A stretch of 64,000 bases of DNA from Epithemia pelagica (GCA_946965045.2 OX337237.1:1426001-1490000); one strand, 5' to 3'; numbered from the stretch's first letter, positions 10,662 through 21,215 are shown. Notes: generated by a model not told the origin, from the sequence alone. Numbers and translations are program-made.

Positions 10662-10707
10662 AAGCAGGGGCTACTACGGTCGATTTTTCAGTCCGGCGGA
10701 GCTCGTA
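10662..10707 (-). repeat. Inverted-repeat arm (right), partner at 9186-9232
   Basis: Complement of the left arm. The two arms enclose about 1.43 kb. Confidence 0.7.
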
Positions 10708-11036
10708 CGAGTAGCGAACATGATTATTTATCTACAAAAAAGGATGATTGGAAGCATCCTTCTCGCCCATCATGTCAACTGTCAACATGTCAATGTCAAG
10801 TGGGTCAAGGCATTACGTCGTCCGACCTATTGTAGCAGCTGCCGCCACATCGTGAGCATGACCTATGACCCTGAGCCAACGACAGCCAACCCACTCGAGA
10901 TTCGGAGCCGTCGTTCAAGGTTCAAGGCTTGGAAATGAAGATGATGGATCTCATATCCGGAAACGAACATCGGATTGACTTTTGGGAAACTGCCCCTTGA
11001 AACTTGACTTGTCGTTGTTCCAACAAAAACTGGGCT

Positions 11037-12104
11037 TTATTTGTCATCAAAGTAATGCTGTGCCAAGAATTGAGGATACGAAGCAATGGTGCAATGGGGA
11101 ACGACGGCCGTGCATGTTTTGGACACAAACTTGCGCAAGGCATTGGAATCACTCATTCCCTCAACGCACCATGTACGAAATCGTTCGCCGTTCTCGGGTT
11201 TCAAATCCCGTCCTGTTTCCTTGTCCTCTGGATGTTTGGCAGCAAGATATTCCGATGTGACATTGCGCAACAACAAATCTGTTTCCTCCATCCAACAAGC
11301 GTTGCTTATCGGGGCTTGCACTCGTGATTTTGACACCTCAATGAAGCAAAAACTGGGTGAGATGCGAGTGTTCTCGTCCTTTTTTGTGGTGTGGAGTACA
11401 GCCTCGGCTGCAGCCTTTAACGAAGTGGCGAGAGCCGAATTGGCTTGGCATCGCGCAGCTGCGTCCTCCAGGCACCGTTGGAGTGCCTTGGCAAACTCAA
11501 CCTCGGTAGACAAAGCCGACTGTACTGAATCCTGTACAGGGCTTTCACTGCGACTTCGTTTTTTGTTAGTTTGTTCCATGCCCCCCAGTCGAACCTTGAG
11601 CTTGCTCCACATTTGAATTGGATCCATGGGAACCGATCTGTTATCTCCGACACGCTCATGGGAGCCTGTCCATGGAGTAACCTTTAGTTCAACACTTTGC
11701 GTCAGTAAAGCTTCCAATCGTTCTTGCGATGATGCACACAATGGCAAACGAATACGACGCCATTTTATCCCCACAAAACATCCGGCGGGAGGAGGAAGAA
11801 CCAAATACAAATCATCTCGGATTTCCACATTCGATTGATCTTCTTCTTTTGTGAAATAATGTATCATTTTGTTGACAACCCGTGACGTGTCGCGAGACGT
11901 GGGGGTTTGAGGTGTTTCTGGTCCACCATGGCGGTGGTGGTTCTTTGTTGCCAGTGGAGCATGCACTCCAAAAAATTCCGGGGAGAAGGATACCAAGTCC
12001 TCCACAGTCTTTTCATTGCTGAGAGATGCTGAAGTTCCCTCATCCATAGCGTTAAAGAACACTCTTCCCTCCATCTTGGTCACTGTTTGGTTCTCTCTTG
12101 ACAC
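11037..12104 (-). CDS. Hypothetical protein, 355 residues
   Basis: Single uninterrupted frame with no recognised domain. The product is soluble, with a central charged segment (NKKRSRSES) that could be a nuclear localisation signal and a helical Ala/Leu/Glu-rich stretch after it that may form a short coiled coil. The N-terminal part has a hydrophobic, Trp-containing block (LVLPPPAGCFVGIKWRRIRLPL). It lies head to head with the retropepsin-like gene starting at 12224, about 120 bases apart, so the two may share a promoter. A role cannot be named. An ancient mobile-element origin for the pair is possible because the neighbour is a retroviral-type protease. Confidence 0.55.
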   Translation of the reverse strand: MSRENQTVTKMEGRVFFNAMDEGTSASLSNEKTVEDLVSFSPEFFGVHAPLATKNHHRHGGPETPQTPTSRDTSRVVNKMIHYFTKEEDQSNVEIRDDLYLVLPPPAGCFVGIKWRRIRLPLCASSQERLEALLTQSVELKVTPWTGSHERVGDNRSVPMDPIQMWSKLKVRLGGMEQTNKKRSRSESPVQDSVQSALSTEVEFAKALQRCLEDAAARCQANSALATSLKAAAEAVLHTTKKDENTRISPSFCFIEVSKSRVQAPISNACWMEETDLLLRNVTSEYLAAKHPEDKETGRDLKPENGERFRTWCVEGMSDSNALRKFVSKTCTAVVPHCTIASYPQFLAQHYFDDK

Positions 12105-12223
12105 CTCAATCGCGCAGGTTTTGAAGGGAACAGGATCTTGAGCAGTACCTTACTCTCCAGAGTCTGTGGTAGTCGCACTTCAATCGTCATTTGCATGCAC
12201 CTTGTTATGGTTTTTCCTAACTT

Positions 12224-12835
12224 ATGAGGGAGATGGGGAGTAACAAACTCTGTGTGTGTCGGGTGGACAGACTGTCTATCCATTGTCTGCTTATCACAAA
12301 AACAGAAATGTTGATGGAAGGAAAACCTGTGGTAGCACATCCTTACTTTGATGTGCTACTAAGTGATGTGAAAAATGAACGCAGAGAAGGCGAGGAAGGA
12401 GTCGTGACACTTGGGGAGATAGCTGCCGACATGGGGTTCGAAAATCGCTGTAAAGTGGATGGTCCAGCGGCCATCGTTCAGTCACCGTTGAATGGGGTTG
12501 TACGAGGGAGATACAGTCGGTGCTTTGTTCCATGTGTCATCAAATTTCGATCCAGAACGATCAAGACAGCGTTTCTTGTCGACACTGGTGGAACTTGCAC
12601 TTATCTCGGCAAACCAACTTGGGACAAACTCCTCGAAGGCCTCCAAGACGTTGGCGGCAATACCTTGAGGGTGACGCTCAACGGAGAAACTCGACAAGAA
12701 GTCACCCTCTCTCCGCAAGATCGACACTTTGCCGACATTGACCTCATCGGGACCGATTTCTTCAATCACATGGAAGCTCGCTTCCGTGTCGACTACAAAA
12801 CAAAAGTTTGTGCGCTGGAGTGGGACGAGCCCTAG
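12224..12835 (+). CDS. Stand-alone retropepsin-like aspartic protease domain protein
   Basis: 203 residues from the first ATG; ATGs at 12308 and 12314 are alternatives. The C-terminal half looks like one retroviral-type aspartic protease domain: a short basic strand, then TAFLVDTGGTCTYL with the catalytic DTG, a Trp-Asp-Lys flap-side helix, a beta-rich middle (LRVTLNGE), and IGTDFFNHMEARFRVDYKT, like the second hydrophobic-hydrophobic-Gly block of these proteases. No gag, integrase or reverse transcriptase surrounds it, and no LTRs are seen. It could be a domesticated protease gene, comparable in size to known single-domain retropepsins, which act as dimers. Function in the host is unknown. 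Confidence 0.6.
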   Translation: MREMGSNKLCVCRVDRLSIHCLLITKTEMLMEGKPVVAHPYFDVLLSDVKNERREGEEGVVTLGEIAADMGFENRCKVDGPAAIVQSPLNGVVRGRYSRCFVPCVIKFRSRTIKTAFLVDTGGTCTYLGKPTWDKLLEGLQDVGGNTLRVTLNGETRQEVTLSPQDRHFADIDLIGTDFFNHMEARFRVDYKTKVCALEWDEP

Positions 12836-13709
12836 ACAACCAGGTCCGAATGGAACATGGAAAATTGCCACGTAGTATCATTCATGTTCGTCCAACTTGC
12901 CTCTAGTACCATGTGAAGCAGCTACGAGTATTTGTATGTACATCACTGGCGGTTCAATGGAGGCGTGATGCGTCGTGTGCGTTAACTGAATTCATCTTGC
13001 TCAAGTCCACTATTCTTTCTCTTGCAGTTACTAAACGACAACTGCTACAAGCCACACGCTAATGGCCATGGCCCAGAATGTAAACACGTCACCTTCCGAA
13101 GAGGCAGCGTCGCTGGCTTCGCCTTGGATACCCTCGATATTGTTTTCACTTTCAGACGGAAGAGGAGTCAGCGACGAGCTTTTCTCCTCCGGACATCAAC
13201 GCAGTCTACTTCTTTTTGTCCATCCTCAACCTGTCGGTCTGGACGGTTGATTGGTCTTTGGTCGTCTCCTAGGGACGACGATGGCCTCTCAAAAAGGTTA
13301 GTTAGGTATTTAAAGTGCAGTTGTTATCCCGTACCTATCCTTGTTGTGCTAGGAGTTCGAAGTTCAAGAACGATGTTATTCGTCCTATATCGTACTGTCG
13401 CGCTTTGCCATTGTGGACTTTGACAATGTTCGCCTTGACATGTTCTGGTCGATAACGAGTATGGCTTTTTCACGACGAACAGTCAAAGATGCGTGTGTCG
13501 GCTGGACGGCTAACCCATACTCCATACTACCAAAACAGCGGCTGTGCCCCAAAAGAAGCAATAGGTTTGGACGAAAACTAAGGAGAGGTATTCCTAAGTA
13601 AATCATGTAACTCGGATAAATTTACTATTTCACAGATCGTAATGGCTCGAAAGCTGCAAAAAAAGCCGACAGAGACGGCTTTCCCAATGTTGTGGAAACG
13701 TTTCCTTGC
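12836..13709. other. Intergenic, no gene seen
   Basis: Short overlapping open frames only (13022-13423 plus, 13385-13606 minus). Nothing with a domain or steady codon pattern. Confidence 0.35.
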
Positions 13710-15320
13710 TTAGTAGCATCCCATCTCGGCGGCTTCGTTGAGGTTTCTTAGATGAAGCCACAGATTGGCAATGTACTTGCTTCCTGATGTGACGGGAGTG
13801 GCCTCGTGCTCCATGCGCTCATCCATTTCATCAGGTTCTTCGTTCAGAACATTCGGGAAGACTAGGATACGTCCCATTTTGGGTTGGACAGTCAAATCCA
13901 ATTGGTTGAAGTAGGTTTCGCCGCCCTCTTCCATATCGCTAAAGTACATGAGAACGGTCAAAATGCGAGGTCCGGCCATGTACTGCTTCTCGTATGCCAC
14001 ATAGTCGTGGTGTGTCAGGTAGTATTCTCCCTCCTCGTCTGTGGATCCGACGAGAGCACAAATACAACAACAAAGATTAGATCGCCATATGTCTTTTATC
14101 TGGTGCCGGAGATATTCCCATTTCCACGGTTAAGGATGGTACTTACATTTAACCATTTGCATGTGTTCTGCAAACTCCACTGGAATCCCAGTCAAGAGTT
14201 CCACACGCTTGAAAATATTCTCGGTAATGACATGAGAGTCACACTCGCCAATGCACCAAACGCTACTGGATGTAATGGCTTCATCTTCGACATTATCTTC
14301 GGCTTCCCCAGTTTCTTCGTCCATTCCACCGGACACAGTGTTCCGTTGGAAACCCATTTTCGTTCCCATTGTTCTCATGAAGTTAGCTTCTTCGGGAGAC
14401 AAAAAGTCGTCAATGGCAATGACCCAGGGGTCAGACTCTTCCTCGTCATCGCTTGGTCGAGACAAGACATGACTGTTGTACGCTTTATCTGCCACAATGC
14501 GTTCAAACATTTTGTTCACGTCACCGGCCTCCCATATGTTGATCATACTTTCGTCGTACGGACAGCGAGTCTCGTAGTGCAGTTGGTCGCACCGTTGACA
14601 CGCCGGAGCGCACATTTCGTCCATGTATTCGTGATTTTCCCAGCATTCTCCATGAGCGGCCCAGGCTGCACATAGCGGGTGGAAGTTGTAGCACAAGTCA
14701 CGAACCTTGACGTAAAAGTCGTTCTTCATAACCAGTTCTTCCATGTAAATGGCGGTGTTGTTCAAGTTTTCAAAGACAGCAGTTTGGTTGAACTTGCTTG
14801 CATCCTTGCCAACAATTTGTTCAGGGTCAACAATCTGCACGAGACCAAATTCAGAGCCTGGACCTTCTTCCTCTATTTCAAAATATTCCTCTTCCTCTTC
14901 TTCATCCTCCTCCTCTTCTTCATCCTCCTCGTCAAATTCTTCTTCCCCTGCAACATACACCCATTCTTCCTCACTCTCTTCTTCATCCTCTTCTTCGTAT
15001 TCTTCTTCTTCTTCATCCACGACTGCCTCTTCTTCATCCTCAACGGATACTACAACCTCGTCGGACAGTGTCTCAACTCCAGGAAGGCTTCGGAAGGATG
15101 TGTTGTTGCACTTGTCATCTTCCTCTTTCTGTTCAATTTCCTTGGACTCAACCTTGCTAGTGTTATCAAGTGCATAATCAATAGGCTTGCCCGATCGAGC
15201 CGCGGCTCCCACAAGATCCGACGTTGCCCCGTACGTTGTGGTGGTATCCAATCCCTCCACCACAACGGATGCAAGGGCGATCATCAAGGCTGAGCAAATC
15301 AATCGTGAAGACGGCGCCAT
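13710..15320 (-). CDS. Prolyl 4-hydroxylase alpha-subunit-like protein with ShKT domain (two exons)
   Basis: Exons 15320-14147 and 14038-13710, joined across a 108-base intron (donor GTAAGT, acceptor CACAG); the product is 500 residues. A signal peptide (residues 1-23) is followed by a very acidic Glu/Asp stretch (about 90-165), a six-cysteine ShKT domain (about 210-243, ending CQRC) and a 2-oxoglutarate/Fe(II) dioxygenase domain. The splice joins the iron-binding half: YYLTHHDY gives the HxD pair, MEHEATPV the distal His, and SGSKYIANLW the Lys that binds 2-oxoglutarate. The jelly-roll block GPRILTVLMYFSD and GGETYF are typical. It should hydroxylate proline in secreted proteins in the ER. 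The long acidic insert is unusual. Confidence 0.92.
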
Positions 15321-15983
15321 GGTTATACTACTATCACGGTTCTATTATTTCTTCTTCTGGACTGAGAAAGAGTTGGGATTGATTGCTCTTGGATTATAAT
15401 AGCTTTATTGGGTGAACGGATGCAGTTCACTCCATTGAGTGTTTTGCTTCCAATATTTGTGGCCCAACTCCTCTGCGGTGCGCCCCGCGTTTCGGGGGCC
15501 TATCAAGATCGCATAGTCCCGCTTGATCCACGTTACTATTTAAAGTAGGAACGCGGGGCGATGCTGACCATCCCAAACGCAAAACGGCTCCGGTGCGCAC
15601 AGTCTGTTCCGATTTTTGAGTCCAACGCCAGTTTGCGGAAACGCAACTCTAGGATCCGTCACCTACAGATCAATCTATACCGATGGTATGGGGTGTACTC
15701 TTTTGTACGATCGAAGAAATCACCAGTTCAACGGAAGAACGTCCCGTTGCGTCAAGGAAGCGACAAAGAGATGATGACGTTCGACGGGGGAAATCTTCGG
15801 TCTCTCAAAATGAATATCACATGGGCATAGCTTTCAATCAACTCTATCTTGCTTTCTTTATCCTCTATATTAATGACTAGGAGTAACCACATGACAAATT
15901 AGAATCATTCACAATAATCTCGGTCATTTGTATTGATCCTTCCACTTCATCTGATTGCTGATTCAGGATTTAGTCTATCGCTG
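15321..15983. other. Intergenic, no gene seen
   Basis: This lies between the start of the prolyl hydroxylase gene and the end of the Nar1 gene, both on the minus strand. A small plus-strand frame at 15561-15830 has no recognisable feature. Confidence 0.35.
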
Positions 15984-18455
15984 CTACCATTGCAAATCTT
16001 GTACCGCCATTCCAGCGGCAGCACCCATGGAGAGTTGCAAGGGTGGTACAATGTGATAGGTAGTATGTCTAGCGTCGGAGGGGTGGACGGGTTGCGTCCA
16101 CTTGGTCATTGTTGTTGTTGGTTCCGCCAAGCCACCGTTCTCAAGACTCCTAAAAGGATGTTCAAAGAGCAGCTGTGTTTGAGCAATGCGACGACGAGTT
16201 TCCGTTGGTGTTTCCTTGGAGGAAACGCGCAATTGTCCACCACCGTTGATGCAACCAGACGGACACGCCATGACTTCTACATAATCAAACCGTGGGGTAT
16301 CTCCACTACTTGAGATCTCATGGTTGATTGAAATGTTGTCCACACCCAACTTATTGTTGGAGGAGGAAGAGGACATGTAGGGCTTTAACACGCGTTGCAA
16401 GGGTTGCATTCCATAGGCCAGTCCAAATGTGAGCACAGCCTCGTATTTCATCTTGCCTGTTGTAGAAGATGGTCTCAGGGTGTACGCAAAGCCATTATTA
16501 ATGTGGTTGTCCTCCTCCATTTTGTTTTCATTGTGGTTATCGTCATCGATTACCCGATACCGATACAGTGTGGCCTGATAAAACTCTTTGCGTCGTTGTG
16601 CGGCCGCAGCCATGCGAGCGCTACGAACGGCTCCCGTTTTGGAACTCGTTGAAGTCGCCGTCGATACGGGCTCCCACGGTACCTCCCCCGGCTGGACCAC
16701 CACATGAAACAACTCCTGACAGGCACGCCGAAAAATATAGTCGGCATATCCACCCGATCCATTGACAAATGGTTGTTGACTTTGTAAATTGGAGGAGGAG
16801 GATTCGCGAGACTGTTGATCTTGTGGATGGCGCTCATGATTGTCGCGGTCGGATGTGGTCAAGTCCTCCTTTTCCGCAAGCAACAATCCACCATCCATTG
16901 GCAAGAGCCTTGTCACCGACTCATGAATGGGTGCCGGTGTAGCGCTGTGAATGCGTTGTTTCAACAAGAGACGATCCTTCGATTCGTCCTCATCTTGGTC
17001 CTTTGGATTGTCGGGTTCTTGACTCGAATCTGTCACTTCAGGAGCTGCTGATGCTTTCATGGCCTTGATCAGCAAGGCAATGCATTCCGTAGTAGTCAGA
17101 ACGGCGTCAACATCGGGTTGACGTGTGACATCGTCCACAAAGTCTTTGCGCGAGGCTTCTAATTTCTTGTCGTGACAGGGCATGACGGCAATGTGATAAA
17201 TGGACAATTGCGAGTCCAGTTGCGTTCGGACAAAGGCTCCAGCCATGGACAGGGGTGATTTGGTAGTGGATAAATGCGACACGGCGGCATGAGCCGTTTT
17301 CTCCACCATACAAACAACCGCTGGACAGGAAGATGACAAGAGAGGTAATTCTTGGTTGTGCCGTTGTCGTTGAGAAACAATCACGTTTTGTTGTTCTGAC
17401 AGATCTTGTTTTTGGGATGAAGAAAGGGACACATTGTAAATGGTTTGATCCGGCGATCGAAATTGCAAGGTATTGCGTGACAAGGCATGAGAAGGCCACA
17501 ATTGACGTTGCCAATCCTCCATTGACGAATGATGGAGATTGTCTGCTTTGGTAGTAGTTGTCATTGTAGGAGTGGTTTGTTGGAGGCGGTACGATTGACA
17601 AAATTCGTGCGCCGCTTCCTGCAAGGACCACGTGAGGGGGAGATTACCATCCAAGACAATCGAAATGTGCAAAAGTTGGTACATCACTGTGGTGAGTTGT
17701 CGAAGTAAATGCCGATTCTGTATCTCGTCGGAATATCCATCCACATCCATGGTATTGGGGTCATTTGATGTCGTGGGTGACGCGGTGGTCAAATCCAAAT
17801 GACGAACCAAATCGGCCCAGGCAGCCGGAGAAATCGTCAGAACGTAGCATACTCTAGAACCATGACTCTTCTCGATTCCCCTACCACGGTTTCTCCCCAA
17901 CAAGGTTTGTTCGAGCGCTTTGAGAGATTGTTCTTGTTCTTCCAGCAACACGGTTTCTGTCGTGGTGACACATCCTGAACAAGCCAAACAGTCGGCCAAG
18001 GAGGCTTGCACAATCTCCTTGGTCTTTTTGGTCGTCTTGTTTGTCTCATCCAAGTCCATACTTCTACTTTTGTTGTTGGTGATATTCTCCGCTTGTGGTT
18101 CCTTGGTCAAAGTTGGAGCTGGTGGTGGTGTATCGGATGCACCTCGTTGGTTGCTATTGCCATTACTGTTTTCCGTCTCGGCAGCCGACACGACAAGCGT
18201 CGTTCTTGGTCTTCGACGACGAGATCGTTGCTGCAGTTGTGGCTCGATTGTTCCCCCCTTGTCTGACGCTTGATTATGGGGATCATCTCGTTGCTTCTTC
18301 GTCTCGTTGGCAGAAGAAGAAGAAGATGGTGGTGGTGCGGAAAACACTGGATTGATGCAGGCTTGCGAAGGAGACACATAATCATCTACATTGCTCAAAT
18401 ACACGCTGCCACCACCACCGCCAGCAACAGCATCCGACGACGAGGAAGGCCACAT
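15984..18455 (-). CDS. NAR1: Cytosolic Fe-S cluster assembly factor, Nar1/CIAO3 (iron-only hydrogenase-like)
   Basis: 823 residues from the ATG at 18455. The frame is open further up to 18563, but the family motif starts close to 18455. N-terminal block VYLSNVDDYVSPSQACINP carries the first cluster cysteine (C33), and LADCLACSGCVTTTE (near residue 155) the CxxCxxC part. The hydrogenase-like core shows CPAVVCMVEKT, a TKSPLSMAG segment, YHIAVMPCHDKKLEASR, DVDAVLTTTE, and EVMACPSGCINGGGQLR. The chain ends in LQW; a C-terminal Trp is typical of Nar1 and contacts the CIA targeting complex. Nar1 passes clusters from the scaffold to the late CIA complex. It is much longer than typical family members (about 480 residues) because of Ser/Thr/Gln-rich inserts. 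No intron is needed. Confidence 0.95.
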   Translation of the reverse strand: MWPSSSSDAVAGGGGGSVYLSNVDDYVSPSQACINPVFSAPPPSSSSSANETKKQRDDPHNQASDKGGTIEPQLQQRSRRRRPRTTLVVSAAETENSNGNSNQRGASDTPPPAPTLTKEPQAENITNNKSRSMDLDETNKTTKKTKEIVQASLADCLACSGCVTTTETVLLEEQEQSLKALEQTLLGRNRGRGIEKSHGSRVCYVLTISPAAWADLVRHLDLTTASPTTSNDPNTMDVDGYSDEIQNRHLLRQLTTVMYQLLHISIVLDGNLPLTWSLQEAAHEFCQSYRLQQTTPTMTTTTKADNLHHSSMEDWQRQLWPSHALSRNTLQFRSPDQTIYNVSLSSSQKQDLSEQQNVIVSQRQRHNQELPLLSSSCPAVVCMVEKTAHAAVSHLSTTKSPLSMAGAFVRTQLDSQLSIYHIAVMPCHDKKLEASRKDFVDDVTRQPDVDAVLTTTECIALLIKAMKASAAPEVTDSSQEPDNPKDQDEDESKDRLLLKQRIHSATPAPIHESVTRLLPMDGGLLLAEKEDLTTSDRDNHERHPQDQQSRESSSSNLQSQQPFVNGSGGYADYIFRRACQELFHVVVQPGEVPWEPVSTATSTSSKTGAVRSARMAAAAQRRKEFYQATLYRYRVIDDDNHNENKMEEDNHINNGFAYTLRPSSTTGKMKYEAVLTFGLAYGMQPLQRVLKPYMSSSSSNNKLGVDNISINHEISSSGDTPRFDYVEVMACPSGCINGGGQLRVSSKETPTETRRRIAQTQLLFEHPFRSLENGGLAEPTTTMTKWTQPVHPSDARHTTYHIVPPLQLSMGAAAGMAVQDLQW

Positions 18456-18664
18456 GATCTCGAACTCTGATCTCTTCGCCTTGAGAGACGACAATGAACA
18501 AGCATCTACACAGCAGGAGAGGATGTTGGAATGGAATGAGGTGAAATGCGTTCTCACGGACATGAAAATGCCTCATTTGTGTCGGTAATAAGTTTTACTG
18601 ACACCCTGAACGCACGACGCGCTCTGTCCGTCGTCAGTGCTACTCGTCAAGGGTAATGTTCTTA

Positions 18665-18679
18665 GGCTATCTCCACCCG
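18665..18679 (+). repeat. Left terminal inverted repeat of the Harbinger element
   Basis: 15 bases, identical to the complement of the right end; TTA precedes it. Confidence 0.93.
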
Positions 18680-18912
18680 AGCGCCGCTATGCTGACGTAT
18701 TCGAGCTTTCTGATTGGCCTCGCTATCCGGATAGCGGGTTAGCGGAGCCAAGAGGAAATGAACTCCACGATCTCCGTTATACAATAGTGCCGCTATTGAT
18801 AAGGCATTTGCAAATTCACATATGCCCTATCTTGTTTCGGTTAAAGAATGAGAGGGGAGAGGAGTCATCAAACAATAGTCAGCAAGAACAGACCAAAGTT
18901 TGCTCAAAAAAG

Positions 18913-20247
18913 ATGGAGGACTCGTTGGATGAACTGTTGGAGCTGCTCCAACAGGAGGCAGATGTTGACATTGGTGTAGCTTCTACAGTTGCATCTGACC
19001 TCCTGGAACAACATACTAGCACCCAACATGGTGGTTCGCCTAAAGGAAAGGCACCAAACAAGAGTCGTGACTTTGACGAAGCGTACAAGCGATTGGTGCG
19101 CAATTACTTTGATGGAGAAAACTCCATCTACGACGAGGCAGACTTTGAGCGTCGGTTCCGATTACCCCGCGCAGTTTTCAATCAGATATACAACCAACTT
19201 TATGGTAGTGGTTGCTTCACGCAACATTACATGCTTGATGGACGTCCTGGGATCAACCCACTTGTGCGTCTTGTGGCTTGCTTTCGGAAGATTGCTTATG
19301 GGGATGCTGATGACAGGGAAGATGAAAATCTTTGCTTGTCTGAGTCGGTCTTACATGAATCCTTTGAGCAATTCTTATCCCTTATCAAACAACATTTTGC
19401 CAAAGACTATTTAAATCGCCAACCTTCGTCTTCGGAAAAGGAGCACGCGTTGAAGAAAAATGCTGCTCGTAACTTCCCAGGTTGCTTTGCGTCATGGGAT
19501 TGCAAGCATTTCAATTGGGAAAACTGTCCTAAAGCTTGGGAAGGGCAATTCCGTGGAAAGGAGGGTGTCACCACTCTTGTATTGGAAGCAATTTGTGATC
19601 CTGACTTGTACATTTGGTTTTTCTTTTTTGGGCAACCAGGGACTTTGAACGACATAAACATTCTGGATAAGAGTTCCATAGTTGGCGCAATGGTGAATGG
19701 CTCCTTTGATTTTTCATGTCCCGCTCCATACAAGATAGGACCAAATTGGAGAGACTACATGTACTTCTTGGTGGATGGTATCTATCCAGACTGGTCCATT
19801 TTCATTGATTCCTGTCAGGGCTCTGATGAAGAAAAGCTCAAGTATTTTTCATCATGTCAAGAAGCCGTCCGTAAAGACATTGAACGCTGTTTTGGTGTTC
19901 TGGTTAAGAGGTTCCATATTCTCAAGCGACCTCTGCGGTTCTGGACCCGATCAAAAATTGGAGATGTGTTGGATTGTTGTATTATCCTACACAACATGTG
20001 TGTCGAGCATGGACGTGGCACGGATCCGATGGATGTCGATAGCGAAAACATGGCGTTCAATGCCGAGACAGATGAAGTCGTGTCGTTGTTTGGTGCACCA
20101 GCCGAGGAAGTTGGTGCTGTCGGAGGAAGTGGAATTCAAGCCATTCTCCAGCATGCTCATTTGCAGGAGAATATCCAGGACTCGCAACAAAAAATATCCC
20201 TAAAAGGCGACCTGATTGAACATGCATGGTCTAAACGTAACGGGTAG
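18913..20247 (+). CDS. PIF/Harbinger transposase (DDE_Tnp_4 type)
   Basis: 444 residues from the ATG at 18913. The frame runs open from 18637, but that ATG lies outside the transposon, so 18913 is preferred. The family pattern is clear: a helical N-terminal region (DFERRFRLPRAVFNQIY, INPLVRLVACFRKIAYG), then the catalytic core with first Asp in ASWDCKHFNWENCP, a beta-strand LVLEAICDPDLYIWFFFFG, LNDINIL, the second Asp in FLVDGIYPDW, and the Glu in EAVRKDIERCFGVL. Closing blocks (KRFHILKRP, DCCIILHNMCVEH) match plant ALP1-like and Harbinger transposases. The enzyme cuts at the terminal repeats, probably with the Myb-like partner encoded next door. Confidence 0.93.
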   Translation: MEDSLDELLELLQQEADVDIGVASTVASDLLEQHTSTQHGGSPKGKAPNKSRDFDEAYKRLVRNYFDGENSIYDEADFERRFRLPRAVFNQIYNQLYGSGCFTQHYMLDGRPGINPLVRLVACFRKIAYGDADDREDENLCLSESVLHESFEQFLSLIKQHFAKDYLNRQPSSSEKEHALKKNAARNFPGCFASWDCKHFNWENCPKAWEGQFRGKEGVTTLVLEAICDPDLYIWFFFFGQPGTLNDINILDKSSIVGAMVNGSFDFSCPAPYKIGPNWRDYMYFLVDGIYPDWSIFIDSCQGSDEEKLKYFSSCQEAVRKDIERCFGVLVKRFHILKRPLRFWTRSKIGDVLDCCIILHNMCVEHGRGTDPMDVDSENMAFNAETDEVVSLFGAPAEEVGAVGGSGIQAILQHAHLQENIQDSQQKISLKGDLIEHAWSKRNG

Positions 20248-20255
20248 GTTAATCA

Positions 20256-21215
20256 CTAAATACTAGTTGCAAGCTGGTTGAGTGCAACCGCCACTTCAGA
20301 TTCATCGCCGTCCATAATTTCTGTAGAGTTAGTGCTTTCTTCTGGGTCATTTTCCTTGTCACCTTCGTTTGTACCAGGTTCATTTTCTTTTTCACCTTCA
20401 CCAGCGCTAGACAGGTTTTGTCCATATTTGCGCAAGGTTTCTTCAAGAAGCTGTTGCTTGAGTTGGTAAACTTGGTCCTTGTGAGTCTCACCACACAATG
20501 AGATAACGCTCTTCAGCTGTGCCAGACGCCCAATGCTCTCTAACTGTTTATTACGGTGCTCGATAGCAAGGCGGAGTCTCTTTGCTTCTTCAAGCCGTTC
20601 TCGTGTCTCATCAGTCTTTTTGTTCTTGAGCATTTTTGATTTTGCCATGTCTCGACCACCAGGACGACTCTTGCTGTTGGGCTTAGGAGTAGATGCCACT
20701 TGTTCCGCGTCTGCTGAGGAATCAAAAACGGAGTCCGTCACGTCGTCATCCTCTCCAGAGTTGGACGAAGAGGACTCGGCAACAGCAAATTTAGGGATAT
20801 CTTTTAATTCGATCCATGCCAGATAGTTGGGCCACTGGCATGCATCAAAGCTCTTGAAAAGGTAGGAAGGAAGCGAACTTTTTTTGAGGTGAATCGCCAC
20901 TGCCATGTTTATTTTCTGTTGCTTGTCCACACCACTTAGATTTGCTCCTTCGACCAACCGCAACACACTGTTGAACTTCTGGATGTCTGCGAAAACTCTA
21001 TCACGCAAATGTCCAAAAATGGACGCGGTGGAGCGATAGTGGTAGCATTGTTTGTCGCAACCATGTGGGGCAAGTGCTGCAATGTTTACTTTTACCTTTT
21101 CACGGAATATATCAGCTTTCTGGTCAGCACCAGAAATAGGGTCGGCAGAGGCCCTCTTCCACGCAAGTGCAGCAATGCGCTTTTCTTCAGGTGACCACAC
21201 AGACCCACGACCCAT
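20256..21215 (-). CDS. Harbinger Myb/SANT-like DNA-binding protein
   Basis: 319 residues. The N-terminus (WSPEEKRIAALAWKRAS ... ADIFREKVKVNIAALAP) is a trihelix of Myb/SANT type, as in the second gene of PIF/Harbinger elements. There, this protein binds subterminal sites and brings the transposase into the nucleus. The middle is Ser/Asp-rich, followed by a basic, helical stretch (KSKMLKNKKTDETRERLEEAKRLRLAIEHRNKQLESI) likely to form a coiled coil, and an acidic tail. It is convergent with the transposase gene. Its start codon lies at the edge of the 141-base tandem repeat, which is therefore its promoter region. Confidence 0.82.
   Translation of the reverse strand: MGRGSVWSPEEKRIAALAWKRASADPISGADQKADIFREKVKVNIAALAPHGCDKQCYHYRSTASIFGHLRDRVFADIQKFNSVLRLVEGANLSGVDKQQKINMAVAIHLKKSSLPSYLFKSFDACQWPNYLAWIELKDIPKFAVAESSSSNSGEDDDVTDSVFDSSADAEQVASTPKPNSKSRPGGRDMAKSKMLKNKKTDETRERLEEAKRLRLAIEHRNKQLESIGRLAQLKSVISLCGETHKDQVYQLKQQLLEETLRKYGQNLSSAGEGEKENEPGTNEGDKENDPEESTNSTEIMDGDESEVAVALNQLATSI

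Noticed and set aside
14679-15293. Plus-strand frames rich in Phe/Leu or Ser opposite the prolyl hydroxylase
   Set aside because: They are the antisense of the Glu/Asp-rich stretch.
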